DNA of 27,779 nucleotides from Burkholderiales bacterium (GTDB lineage: Bacteria; Pseudomonadota; Gammaproteobacteria; Burkholderiales; Burkholderiaceae_C): assembly GCA_028869035.1 (NCBI GenBank), contig JAGWTL010000003.1, forward strand, positions 1 through 27,779, written 5' to 3'. The position numbers were made by a program, and so were the translations under genes. Under the pieces are notes generated by a model. It saw only the letters and a program-made list of their open reading frames with translations. It had not been told where the DNA came from and did not search any database. Positions 7,555 through 14,004 of the stretch are shown here, piece by piece. Each line of letters begins with the position of its first letter. Position 1 is the first letter of the stretch.

Positions 7555-8355
7555 ATGACTGCGAAGTTCAAATCTCTCGGCTGTGCCTTGGCTGCCGGCC
7601 TGTTGATGGCGGGCCCGGCACTGGCCCAGTCCGACGCGGAAAAGGCGATCGACGAGTATCGCGCGATGATCGCCGACGGCAATCCTGCCGATCTGTGGGA
7701 AGCCAAGGGCGAAGATCTGTGGAAGAAGAAGGCGGGTCCGAAGAACGTCTCGCTCGAACAATGCGACCTGGGCCTGGGCCCGGGTGTGCTGAAAGGCGCG
7801 TACGTGCAACTGCCGCGCTACTTTGCCGACGCCGGCCGGGTCATGGACGTTGAAATGCGCCTGTCCCATTGCATGCGTACGCTGCAAGGCAAGGACGTCA
7901 AGGACGCCGTCTACAACAAGGATGATCACAAGGACATCATCGCCCTGGCCACCTACGTGGTGACCCAGTCCAAGGGCATGCCCGTCAACGTGCCGCAGTC
8001 ACACGCCGAGGAAAAGCGCATGTACGACCTGGGAAAACAGGCTTTCTTCTACCGCGCCGGCCCCTATGACTTTTCCTGCGCCACCTGCCACAACGCCGAT
8101 GACAAGCGCATCCGCCTGCAGGGGCTGCCCAACCTGACCCAGAATGGCCCGGCCGGCCGCGCCTTCACGTCCTGGCCCGCCTATCGCGTGAGCAACAGCC
8201 AGCTCTGGCCCATGCAGCAACGCCTGAACGACTGCCTGCGCCTGCAGCGCTTCCCGCATCCGAAATTCGGATCCGAAGCCACCGTCGCCCTGTCGGTGTT
8301 CATGGGCGTCACCGGCAAGGGTGTGCCCTCGCTGGCTCCAACCATCAAGCGCTGA
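7555..8355 (+). CDS. soxA: L-cysteine S-thiosulfotransferase subunit SoxA (c-type cytochrome)
   Basis: Catalytic subunit of SoxXA, which forms the disulfide-type bond between thiosulfate and the SoxY cysteine in the periplasm. It has 266 residues with a Sec signal ending near ALAQ (residue 25). One haem site is visible, CATCH at residues 175-179. The N-terminal haem of di-haem SoxA proteins is missing; two cysteines, C70 (EQCDLG) and C106 (SHCMRT), stand near where it would be and probably form a disulfide. This makes it a mono-haem type SoxA. The catalytic haem-ligand cysteine is likely C227 in NDCLRLQRFPHPKFGSEA. AGGAG precedes the ATG, and soxX follows after 21 bases. Confidence 0.95.
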   Translation: MTAKFKSLGCALAAGLLMAGPALAQSDAEKAIDEYRAMIADGNPADLWEAKGEDLWKKKAGPKNVSLEQCDLGLGPGVLKGAYVQLPRYFADAGRVMDVEMRLSHCMRTLQGKDVKDAVYNKDDHKDIIALATYVVTQSKGMPVNVPQSHAEEKRMYDLGKQAFFYRAGPYDFSCATCHNADDKRIRLQGLPNLTQNGPAGRAFTSWPAYRVSNSQLWPMQQRLNDCLRLQRFPHPKFGSEATVALSVFMGVTGKGVPSLAPTIKR

Positions 8356-8376
8356 TCCGGCCCAGGAGAAATCAAC

Positions 8377-9021
8377 ATGAAAAAATCAACATTCATTGCT
8401 GCTGCCGTTTCTGTTCTCGTGCTGGCCGGCTGCGCCACCTTTGCCGGTGGCGACAACCATCAGGCCACCAAGGACATGCTGCTCAAGTCCTTCGAGACCA
8501 AGGGCATTGCCACGATTGACCGGCTGAACCAGGACGAGCTCCAAGCCGCCTGCTCGCAAGCGGAACTGACCGGCAAGGGCCTGGACGACCAGCTGCGCGC
8601 CCGCCTGGAAGCTGCCCAGATGGCCACCATCCAGCCGCCGTCTGACGGCAAGTACCTGGGCGACTGGACCCAGGCAGAAAAGATTGCCCAAAGCGGGGTC
8701 GGCATGGCCTGGAACAATACGGCCACCACGGTCAATGGCGGCAACTGCTATGCCTGTCACCAGCTGACCAAGAAGGAGATTTCCTTCGGTACCCTGGGCC
8801 CGAGCTTGTACAACTACGGCAAGCTGCGGGGTGTGAGCGACCCCAACAGCCCGGCTTCCAAAGCCATGGTCGAGTACACCTGGGGCAAGCTGTACAACGC
8901 CAAGGCCTATAACGCCTGCACCAACATGCCGCGCTTCGGCCACCTTAAGGGCCTGACCGAGACCCAGCTCAAGGATCTGGTGGCCTACCTGCTCGATCCC
9001 AAGTCGCCCGTCAACCAGTAA
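8377..9021 (+). CDS. soxX: Sulfur oxidation c-type cytochrome SoxX, with lipoprotein-type signal
   Basis: Electron-accepting subunit of SoxXA. It has 214 residues, longer than the short SoxX of Paracoccus because of an extension of about 100 residues before the haem domain. The haem-binding CYACH is at residues 124-128, and the likely distal methionine is M184 in TNMPRFGHL. The N-terminus ends in LVLAGC with the cysteine at residue 19, a good lipobox, so the protein may be lipid-anchored in the envelope. AGGAG lies upstream of the ATG. A strong terminator follows immediately, so soxX is the last gene of the transcript; soxB, usually nearby, is absent. Confidence 0.93.
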   Translation: MKKSTFIAAAVSVLVLAGCATFAGGDNHQATKDMLLKSFETKGIATIDRLNQDELQAACSQAELTGKGLDDQLRARLEAAQMATIQPPSDGKYLGDWTQAEKIAQSGVGMAWNNTATTVNGGNCYACHQLTKKEISFGTLGPSLYNYGKLRGVSDPNSPASKAMVEYTWGKLYNAKAYNACTNMPRFGHLKGLTETQLKDLVAYLLDPKSPVNQ

Positions 9022-9036
9022 AGGCAAGCCAGCGTC

Positions 9037-9068
9037 AAGCCCTCTCGCTGCAGCAAGAGGGCTTTTTT
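9037..9068 (+). terminator. Rho-independent terminator after soxX
   Basis: AAGCCCTCT (9037-9045) and AGAGGGCTT (9056-9064) form a perfect nine-base stem with a ten-base loop, followed by a run of six T residues at 9063-9068. It closes the sigma factor-sox transcript. Confidence 0.93.
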
Positions 9069-9126
9069 CATCGGCCGATTCAACGGTTTGAGTCACCAGG
9101 ATTTGTGTTCCGTTGGGAGTCTGCGC

Positions 9127-9951
9127 GTGAAACTTTTGCATCTGCTCGGGTATTTGTGTCTGACGGTCTTGCTGGTGTTGGGCGGGCCGGCGCGCGCCCA
9201 ATCTCAGCGGGTGCTGGCCATCAGCGAAGGCACCTCTGGCGGTCTCGACCATGCTCGCGCCATTGCCAAGTACCAGGACCTGGCCAACCTCATTGGAGAC
9301 GTGCTGAAGACCAAGGTCAGCGTGGTATTTATCCGTGAGTTCGCAACGCTGGAAAACGGCATGAAGGAGGGCAAGTTTGACTTCGTCATGGCACGCCCGA
9401 GCGACTACCCGGCACGCGGCATGCGCGACGACGGTTACCACTATCTGGCCAATGCCATGCCGGATGGCCAGTGCCTCATCGTCGTGCCCAAGAACTCGCC
9501 GCTCAAGACGCTGGCCGACGCGCGCGGCAAGCGCTTCGCCATGCCCGAGCAGGTTTCCTACATGTCACGCTTCTGCCGCGCCGCTTTGCGCGACCATGGC
9601 ATCGATCTGAGCAAGGAGAACGTGCAATACGTCCGCGAGCAGGCTGCGGTCACCTTCTACATGGAGAACCGGTTTGCCGATGTCGGCGCCATCGCCTCCT
9701 ACTCCGGTCCTGCGAAAAGCCTCGACAAGGACGGATTTCGCATCCTGCACAGCAGCGTCACCCAACCCTATTTCCCGCTGGTGGCGCATGCCAGGTTCAA
9801 GCCCGAGCACCTCAAGGCGATACAGCTGTCGCTGGCCTCGCTGTCGGAAAAGCCCGGGGGCCCCGAAATCCTTCGGCGCATCGGCATCGCGGCTTTTGAT
9901 GCCGGTGCGGAAGAACGCATGAAATCACTGCTGGCTTGGCTTGAGAAGTAA
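9127..9951 (+). CDS. PhnD/phosphonate-type periplasmic substrate-binding protein
   Basis: Exported binding protein of the phosphate/phosphonate (PhnD-like, NMT1/SsuA superfamily) type, about 274 residues. The signal peptide is clear (LLHLLGYLCLTVLLVLGGPARAQ). The mature part starts with the strand RVLAISEGTSGG and contains FDFVMARPSDYPARG, TLADARGKRFAMPE and a conserved late helix. I chose GTG 9127, which has GGGAG seven bases upstream and starts just before the signal peptide; an in-frame TTG at 9088 would add 13 non-conserved residues. It lies just beyond the sox terminator on the same strand, without an ABC permease or ATPase beside it. It may be an orphan sensor or binding protein for an oxyanion; the ligand is unknown. 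Confidence 0.82.
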   Translation: MKLLHLLGYLCLTVLLVLGGPARAQSQRVLAISEGTSGGLDHARAIAKYQDLANLIGDVLKTKVSVVFIREFATLENGMKEGKFDFVMARPSDYPARGMRDDGYHYLANAMPDGQCLIVVPKNSPLKTLADARGKRFAMPEQVSYMSRFCRAALRDHGIDLSKENVQYVREQAAVTFYMENRFADVGAIASYSGPAKSLDKDGFRILHSSVTQPYFPLVAHARFKPEHLKAIQLSLASLSEKPGGPEILRRIGIAAFDAGAEERMKSLLAWLEK

Positions 9952-10046
9952 GCCACTCCTATGCCCTTTCGGGAAAAGCAGCCGGCCTTCAGAATAGATA
10001 AAAACTACCATGATGGTCAGTCTCATTCTTTTTTGATGATGCTGTC

Positions 10047-10181
10047 TTGAGCAGCTTCGCCCGCGCCAATCTGCTCACACGCAAGAAAACCGCGAACTAT
10101 TACCGGGCCCACATCACCGTGGCCGGTGCTGCGGCTTATGCCGTGACCGGCGCTCTGCTCACCGAGCCTGCGGGAACTTGA
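10047..10181 (+). CDS. Possible small protein of 44 residues (weak)
   Basis: A TTG-started frame between the binding protein and maeB encodes a short basic head (FARANLLTRKKTANYYRAH) and an alanine-rich hydrophobic stretch (ITVAGAAAYAVTGALL). The composition could fit a small membrane protein or the decayed tail of a longer gene. The frame is open back to a TGA at 10011, with no ATG or GTG start and no convincing ribosome site. I do not recognise a family. It is listed because its composition looks more protein-like than the rest of this non-coding region. Confidence 0.2.
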   Translation: MSSFARANLLTRKKTANYYRAHITVAGAAAYAVTGALLTEPAGT

Positions 10182-10268
10182 GCCCGACTGACTCGCCGGT
10201 TTTGCCTGTACGTAAAAACCGAGAGTCCTTTTCCAGGTGTCCCGACCAGAACCGTGGCTTTCGGGGTC

Positions 10269-10274
10269 TACAAT
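10269..10274 (+). promoter_or_regulatory. Candidate -10 box for maeB
   Basis: TACAAT matches a sigma-70 -10 hexamer and lies about 100 bases upstream of the maeB start. No good -35 hexamer is seen 16-18 bases before it. Transcription from here would give a leader that includes the hairpin at 10301-10337. Confidence 0.35.
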
Positions 10275-10300
10275 CCGAGTCCCCATAGAAGCAGACCGTT

Positions 10301-10337
10301 GGGACCGGAGGTGCGGATCATCGCACTGCTCGGCCCC
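10301..10337 (+). promoter_or_regulatory. Structured 5' leader hairpin upstream of maeB
   Basis: The outer stem is GGGACCG (10301-10307) with CGGCCCC (10331-10337), one mismatch. An asymmetric internal loop (GAG / TGCT) separates it from the inner stem GTGCG (10311-10315) with CGCAC (10322-10326), capped by the loop GATCAT. It ends 33 bases before the maeB ATG and has no T tract, so it is not a terminator. It may be a protein- or ligand-responsive leader or an mRNA-stabilising element. I could not match it to a known riboswitch class. Confidence 0.55.
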
Positions 10338-10370
10338 ACCACAAATCAGGCCTGCAGCAGGAGTTGATTG

Positions 10371-12677
10371 ATGTCCAGCACCCCGTCGTCCAACGACAAG
10401 CGCGAGCAGCTGCGCAGCGCCGCCCTCGAGTACCACGAGTTCCCCACCCCCGGTAAGATCGCCATCGCTGCCACCAAGCAGCTGGTCAACCAGCACGATC
10501 TGTCCCTTGCCTACACCCCCGGTGTGGCCACCCCGTGCGAGGAGATCGTCAAGAACCCCAACAATGCCTTCAAGTACACCAGCCGCGGCAACCTGGTGGG
10601 CGTGATCACCAACGGCACCGCCGTGCTGGGCCTGGGCGATATCGGCCCGCTGGCCTCCAAGCCGGTGATGGAAGGCAAGGGCGTGCTGTTCAAGAAGTTC
10701 GCCGGCATCGACGTCTTCGACATCGAGATCGACGAAAAGAAGGACCTGGACAAGCTGGTCGACATCATCGCCGCGCTGGAGCCCACCTTCGGCGGCATCA
10801 ACCTCGAAGACATCAAGGCGCCGGACTGCTTCTACGTCGAGCGCAAGCTGCGCGAACGCATGAAGATCCCGGTCTTCCACGACGACCAGCACGGCACCGC
10901 CATCGTGGTGGCCGCTGGCCTGATCAACGGCTTGAAGGTCGCCGGCAAGGACATCAAGGACGTCAAGCTCGTCACCTCGGGCGCCGGCGCCGCCGCCCTG
11001 GCCTGTCTGGGCCTGCTGCTCAAGATGGGCATGCCGCGCAAGAACATCTGGGTGACCGACCTGGCCGGTGTGGTCTATGAAGGCCGTACCGAGCTGATGG
11101 ACGATGACAAACGCCAGTTCGCACAGAAGACCGATGCGCGCAAGCTGGGCGATGTGATCGCTGACGCCGACATCTTCCTCGGTCTGTCGGCCGGTGGCGT
11201 GCTCAAGGCCGACATGGTCAAGCGCATGGCGCCCAAGCCCATCATCTTCGCGCTGGCCAACCCGAATCCGGAAATCGACCCCGCCGAAGCCAAGGCCGCG
11301 CGTGACGACGTCATCATGGCCACGGGCCGCACGGACTACCCGAACCAGATCAACAATGTTCTCTGTTTCCCCTACATCTTCCGCGGTGCCCTGGACGCAC
11401 GCGCGTCCACCATCACGGACGAGATGGAGATCGCCGCAGTGCGCGCCATGGCCGAACTGGCCCAGGCCGAACAGAGCGAGGTAGTGGCCGCAGCCTATGC
11501 CGGTGAACAGCTGTCCTTCGGCCCCAACTACCTGATCCCCAAGCCCTTCGACCCGCGCCTGATGATCAAGATTGCGCCGGCCGTGGCCCAGGCGGCCATG
11601 GACAGCGGCGTGGCACAGAACCCGATCACCGACATGGAGGCCTACCGCGAGAAGCTGCAGGCCTTCGTCTACGCCTCGGGCACAACCATGAAGCCCATCT
11701 TCCAGGCCGCCAAGAAAGCCGCCAAGAAGCGCGTGGCCTATGCCGAGGGCGAAGAAGAACGCGTGCTGCGCGCCGCGCAGATCGTGGTGGACGAGGGCAT
11801 CGCCCGCCCCACGCTGATCGGCCGCCCGGCCATCATCGCCCAGCGTGTCGAGAAGTTCGGCCTGCGCCTCAAGGAGGGCCAGGACTACGACGTGGTCAAC
11901 GTCGAGCACGACGAGCGCTACCGCGACTTCTGGCAGACCTACCACCGCATGACCGAGCGCAAGGGCGTGACCGTGGCCATCGCCAAGATCGAACTGCGAC
12001 GCCGCCTCTCGCTGATCGGCGCCATGCTGCTGCACAAGGGCCATGTGGACGGCCTGATCTGCGGCACCTGGGGTACCAACCCCATGCACCTGCAGTACAT
12101 CGATCAGGTCATCGGCAAGCGCGCGGGTGTTCACACCTATGCCTGCATGAACGGCCTGCTGCTGCCGGACCGTCAGCTTTTCATCCTCGACACCCACGTC
12201 AACTACGACCCCAGCGCCGAGCAGCTGGCCGAAATCACCGCCATGGCCGCCGAGGAGATGATGCGCTTCGGCCTGCGCCCCAAGGCCGCCCTGCTGAGCC
12301 ACTCCAACTTCGGCAGCAGCAACCAGCCCAGTGCGGTCAAGATGCGCCAGACCCTGGACCTGCTGCGCGTGCAGGCGCCCTGGCTGGAGGTGGACGGCGA
12401 GATGCACGGCGACGTGGCCCTGGACGCCGTGGCCCGCCAGGCCATCATGCCCAACAGCACGCTCAACGGACCGGCCAACCTGCTGGTCATGCCCAATATC
12501 GACGCGGCCAATATCGCCTACAACCTGCTCAAGACGGCGGCTGGCGGCAACATCGCCATCGGCCCGGTGCTGCTGGGCGCCGCCCAACCTGTCCATATCC
12601 TTACAGCCAGCACCACCGTTCGCCGCATCGTCAACATGACGGCGCTGACCGTGGCCGACGCCAACGCGTCGCGCTGA
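10371..12677 (+). CDS. maeB: NADP-dependent malic enzyme with phosphotransacetylase-like C-terminal domain
   Basis: Decarboxylates malate to pyruvate with reduction of NADP, linking the TCA cycle to pyruvate and NADPH supply; cytoplasmic. It has 768 residues, the size of the MaeB hybrid class. The malic enzyme part (about 1-430) shows YTPGVATPC, NGTAVLGLGDIGPLASKPVM, HDDQHGTAIV and the dinucleotide-binding TSGAGAAALACLGL. The C-terminal part (about 440-768) is a phosphate acetyl/butyryltransferase-like domain, known in this class to be regulatory (acetyl-CoA sensing) rather than catalytic. ATG 10371 has AGGAG seven bases upstream. The gene is monocistronic, with its own leader and a strong terminator. 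Confidence 0.96.
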   Translation: MSSTPSSNDKREQLRSAALEYHEFPTPGKIAIAATKQLVNQHDLSLAYTPGVATPCEEIVKNPNNAFKYTSRGNLVGVITNGTAVLGLGDIGPLASKPVMEGKGVLFKKFAGIDVFDIEIDEKKDLDKLVDIIAALEPTFGGINLEDIKAPDCFYVERKLRERMKIPVFHDDQHGTAIVVAAGLINGLKVAGKDIKDVKLVTSGAGAAALACLGLLLKMGMPRKNIWVTDLAGVVYEGRTELMDDDKRQFAQKTDARKLGDVIADADIFLGLSAGGVLKADMVKRMAPKPIIFALANPNPEIDPAEAKAARDDVIMATGRTDYPNQINNVLCFPYIFRGALDARASTITDEMEIAAVRAMAELAQAEQSEVVAAAYAGEQLSFGPNYLIPKPFDPRLMIKIAPAVAQAAMDSGVAQNPITDMEAYREKLQAFVYASGTTMKPIFQAAKKAAKKRVAYAEGEEERVLRAAQIVVDEGIARPTLIGRPAIIAQRVEKFGLRLKEGQDYDVVNVEHDERYRDFWQTYHRMTERKGVTVAIAKIELRRRLSLIGAMLLHKGHVDGLICGTWGTNPMHLQYIDQVIGKRAGVHTYACMNGLLLPDRQLFILDTHVNYDPSAEQLAEITAMAAEEMMRFGLRPKAALLSHSNFGSSNQPSAVKMRQTLDLLRVQAPWLEVDGEMHGDVALDAVARQAIMPNSTLNGPANLLVMPNIDAANIAYNLLKTAAGGNIAIGPVLLGAAQPVHILTASTTVRRIVNMTALTVADANASR

Positions 12678-12722
12678 GTCCGCAAGACAGCAAGCACCAA
12701 CTTATTATCATTCCTGACACCG

Positions 12723-12759
12723 GGGCCTGCCCAATAATTGGGCAGGCCCTTGCTTTTTT
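12723..12759 (+). terminator. Rho-independent terminator after maeB
   Basis: GGGCCTGCCCAA (12723-12734) pairs perfectly with TTGGGCAGGCCC (12738-12749) around a TAA loop, followed by TTGCTTTTTT. The twelve-base GC-rich stem makes it one of the strongest stem-loops in the window. Confidence 0.95.
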
Positions 12760-12830
12760 GGGCCAGATCGGCGACACTCTCGGGCTTGAATCCTTCGGGT
12801 TTACCCGGGGAGTGATGACAAGGTCGACTC

Positions 12831-13223
12831 ATGGCACGCAGCTCAGGCATCAAGTTGGTACTCACTGGCTTTTTGTTGGCGCTGGCTTGTGTGTCCCCCG
12901 GTGTGGAGGCCCGAGGCCCGGCACCGGCGGACGCGTCCATGACGGTGCCGGTGGCAGAACTGCCACGCCAGGGTGCGCAAACCTATCACCTGATCCTTCA
13001 GGGCGGGCCGTTTGCGTACGAAAAGGATGGTTCGGTGTTTGGCAACCGCGAGCGCTTGCTCCCGGTCCAGAAACGCGGTTACTACCGTGAATACACCGTG
13101 GCGACACCTGGTGCCCGCAACCGGGGTACGCAGCGGATTGTGTGTGGTGGAGCGCCGAAGACGCCGGATGCCTGTTATTACACGGCCGATCACTATGCGA
13201 GTTTTCGCCGGATCGTGCCCTGA
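12831..13223 (+). CDS. Secreted guanyl-specific ribonuclease (RNase Sa / N1-T1 / barnase family)
   Basis: Small extracellular or periplasmic endoribonuclease that cleaves RNA 3' of guanosine. It has 130 residues with a signal peptide (about residues 1-27, LVLTGFLLALACVSPGVEA). The mature part aligns by eye with Streptomyces RNase Sa: GPFAYEKDGSVFGNRE, LLPVQKRGYYREYTV, TPGARNRGTQRI and TADHYASFRRI. The catalytic set corresponds to E87 (base), R98 and R102 (phosphate binding) and H121 (acid), all present, so it should be active. A barstar-type protein is encoded 37 bases downstream on the same strand, as expected for protection of the producer. No secretion-system adaptor or polymorphic-toxin domain is attached. 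Confidence 0.92.
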   Translation: MARSSGIKLVLTGFLLALACVSPGVEARGPAPADASMTVPVAELPRQGAQTYHLILQGGPFAYEKDGSVFGNRERLLPVQKRGYYREYTVATPGARNRGTQRIVCGGAPKTPDACYYTADHYASFRRIVP

Positions 13224-13260
13224 ATCGAATCAGTGTTATAGCCAAGAAAGTGACGCGGGG

Positions 13261-13662
13261 ATGGATACACCACTTCGTACTGTGAGAACCAATATCGTTC
13301 AGTCGATCCGTGCCTTCCGGGTATCGGATCTGCAGGAGGCTGCCCAGGGCCTGGGTCACCACTTCCTGTACGCCAACCTGGCTCAGGCCCAGTCGCGGCA
13401 GGACGTGCTCGACCTGATCGCCCAGCAGTTCATGCTGCCGGCCAACGTCGGCAAGAACTTCGATGCCCTCTACGACTGCATGACCGACCCGCTGCACAAG
13501 TCGGGCCCGCAGCCGGGTTTCATCGCTGTGCTGGAACACATCCCGGCCAATGCCAAGTTCGACAAGGAAGCCCGCGAGCAGTTGCTCGACATCTTCCGCG
13601 ACGCGGCGGACTACTGGAGCGACCGCAAGGTCCCGTTCCGGTGTTTCTATTCTTTTCTGTAG
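13261..13662 (+). CDS. Barstar-family ribonuclease inhibitor
   Basis: Cytoplasmic inhibitor that binds barnase-type ribonucleases and blocks their active site. It has 133 residues with the barstar fold signatures: a conserved central segment FMLPANVGKNFDALYDCMTD (barstar-like 'P..fG.NwDal.D'), then GFIAVLEHI and a C-terminal FRDAADYWSDRKVPFRCFYSF. It directly follows the secreted guanyl-RNase gene, so the pair forms a toxin-immunity unit. ATG 13261 was chosen because upstream codons overlap the RNase gene in another frame. The ribosome site is weak (GGGG too close to the ATG). The acidic aspartates typical of the inhibitor surface are retained in the central helix. Confidence 0.92.
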   Translation: MDTPLRTVRTNIVQSIRAFRVSDLQEAAQGLGHHFLYANLAQAQSRQDVLDLIAQQFMLPANVGKNFDALYDCMTDPLHKSGPQPGFIAVLEHIPANAKFDKEAREQLLDIFRDAADYWSDRKVPFRCFYSFL

Positions 13663-14004
13663 CCCGTTCTGCACAAACCAGCCAAGCAGAACGGGCGAAC
13701 GAGGCGAAGGTGGAAGGCGTCGCAAGCGAAGCCGCTCCGGCAGGGATAGAGCCAGGGGAGGAAGGCGGCGAAAAGATGCCGACCGACAAGCTGCTCGACG
13801 TGTCACCGTTGGCGCTGCGCATGAGCAGCCCGTTTAATGCTGGCTATTGGCTCGCTGCCGCGTAGCCAATAGCCAGCCGAAGCACCCCCTGAGTCGCTTC
13901 GCGCCTTCCCCCTCTGAAGAGGGGGACGCACCCAGCGGCCTGGCAAAGCCAGTTCCGCGGGTGCCCACGAACAAAAGCCACCGCTAGTCGGTGGCTTTTT
14001 TACT
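13663..14004. repeat. Intergenic block of stacked inverted repeats (dispersed repeat type)
   Basis: There is no convincing gene in these 342 bases. Inverted repeats, left to right: GCCCGTTCTGC / GCAGAACGGGC (13662-13672 and 13686-13696, perfect, beginning at the last base of the barstar stop codon); GCTGGCTATTGGCT / AGCCAATAGCCAGC (13839-13852 and 13864-13877, perfect); CCCCCTC / GAGGGGG (13908-13914 and 13919-13925). The stretch from CACCCCCTGAGTCGCTTCGC to GTTCCGCGGGTGCCC resembles a repeat I associate with many Comamonadaceae genomes. The block ends in a terminator. Confidence 0.7.
13973..14001. terminator. Bidirectional Rho-independent terminator after rsmA
   Basis: AAAAGCCACCG (13973-13983) pairs with CGGTGGCTTTT (13989-13999) around a CTAGT loop, with T runs on both strands. 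It lies just beyond the rsmA stop on the minus strand and also closes anything reading from the barstar side. Confidence 0.92.

Larger units (their letters stand above)
9952..10370. other. Long intergenic region before maeB
   Basis: These 419 bases hold no clear gene. Visible items are a short open frame at 10047-10181, an inverted repeat CGGTTTT/AAAACCG at 10197-10221 without a T tract, a -10-like TACAAT at 10269-10274 and a strong leader hairpin at 10301-10337. Confidence 0.8.

Noticed and set aside
10301..10337. Known riboswitch class upstream of maeB
   Set aside because: The conserved cores of the glycine, SAM, fluoride and guanidine classes are not visible; only the hairpin itself can be supported.
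10023..12596. Open frame of 857 codons on the minus strand opposite maeB
   Set aside because: It is a by-product of high-GC codon use in maeB. The translation is a low-complexity mix rich in G, H, V, Q and D without domain motifs, while maeB is fully conserved on the plus strand.
13641..13865. Possible 74-residue gene after barstar
   Set aside because: It starts inside barstar and runs through two perfect inverted repeats; the composition follows the repeat sequence, so I treat it as non-coding.
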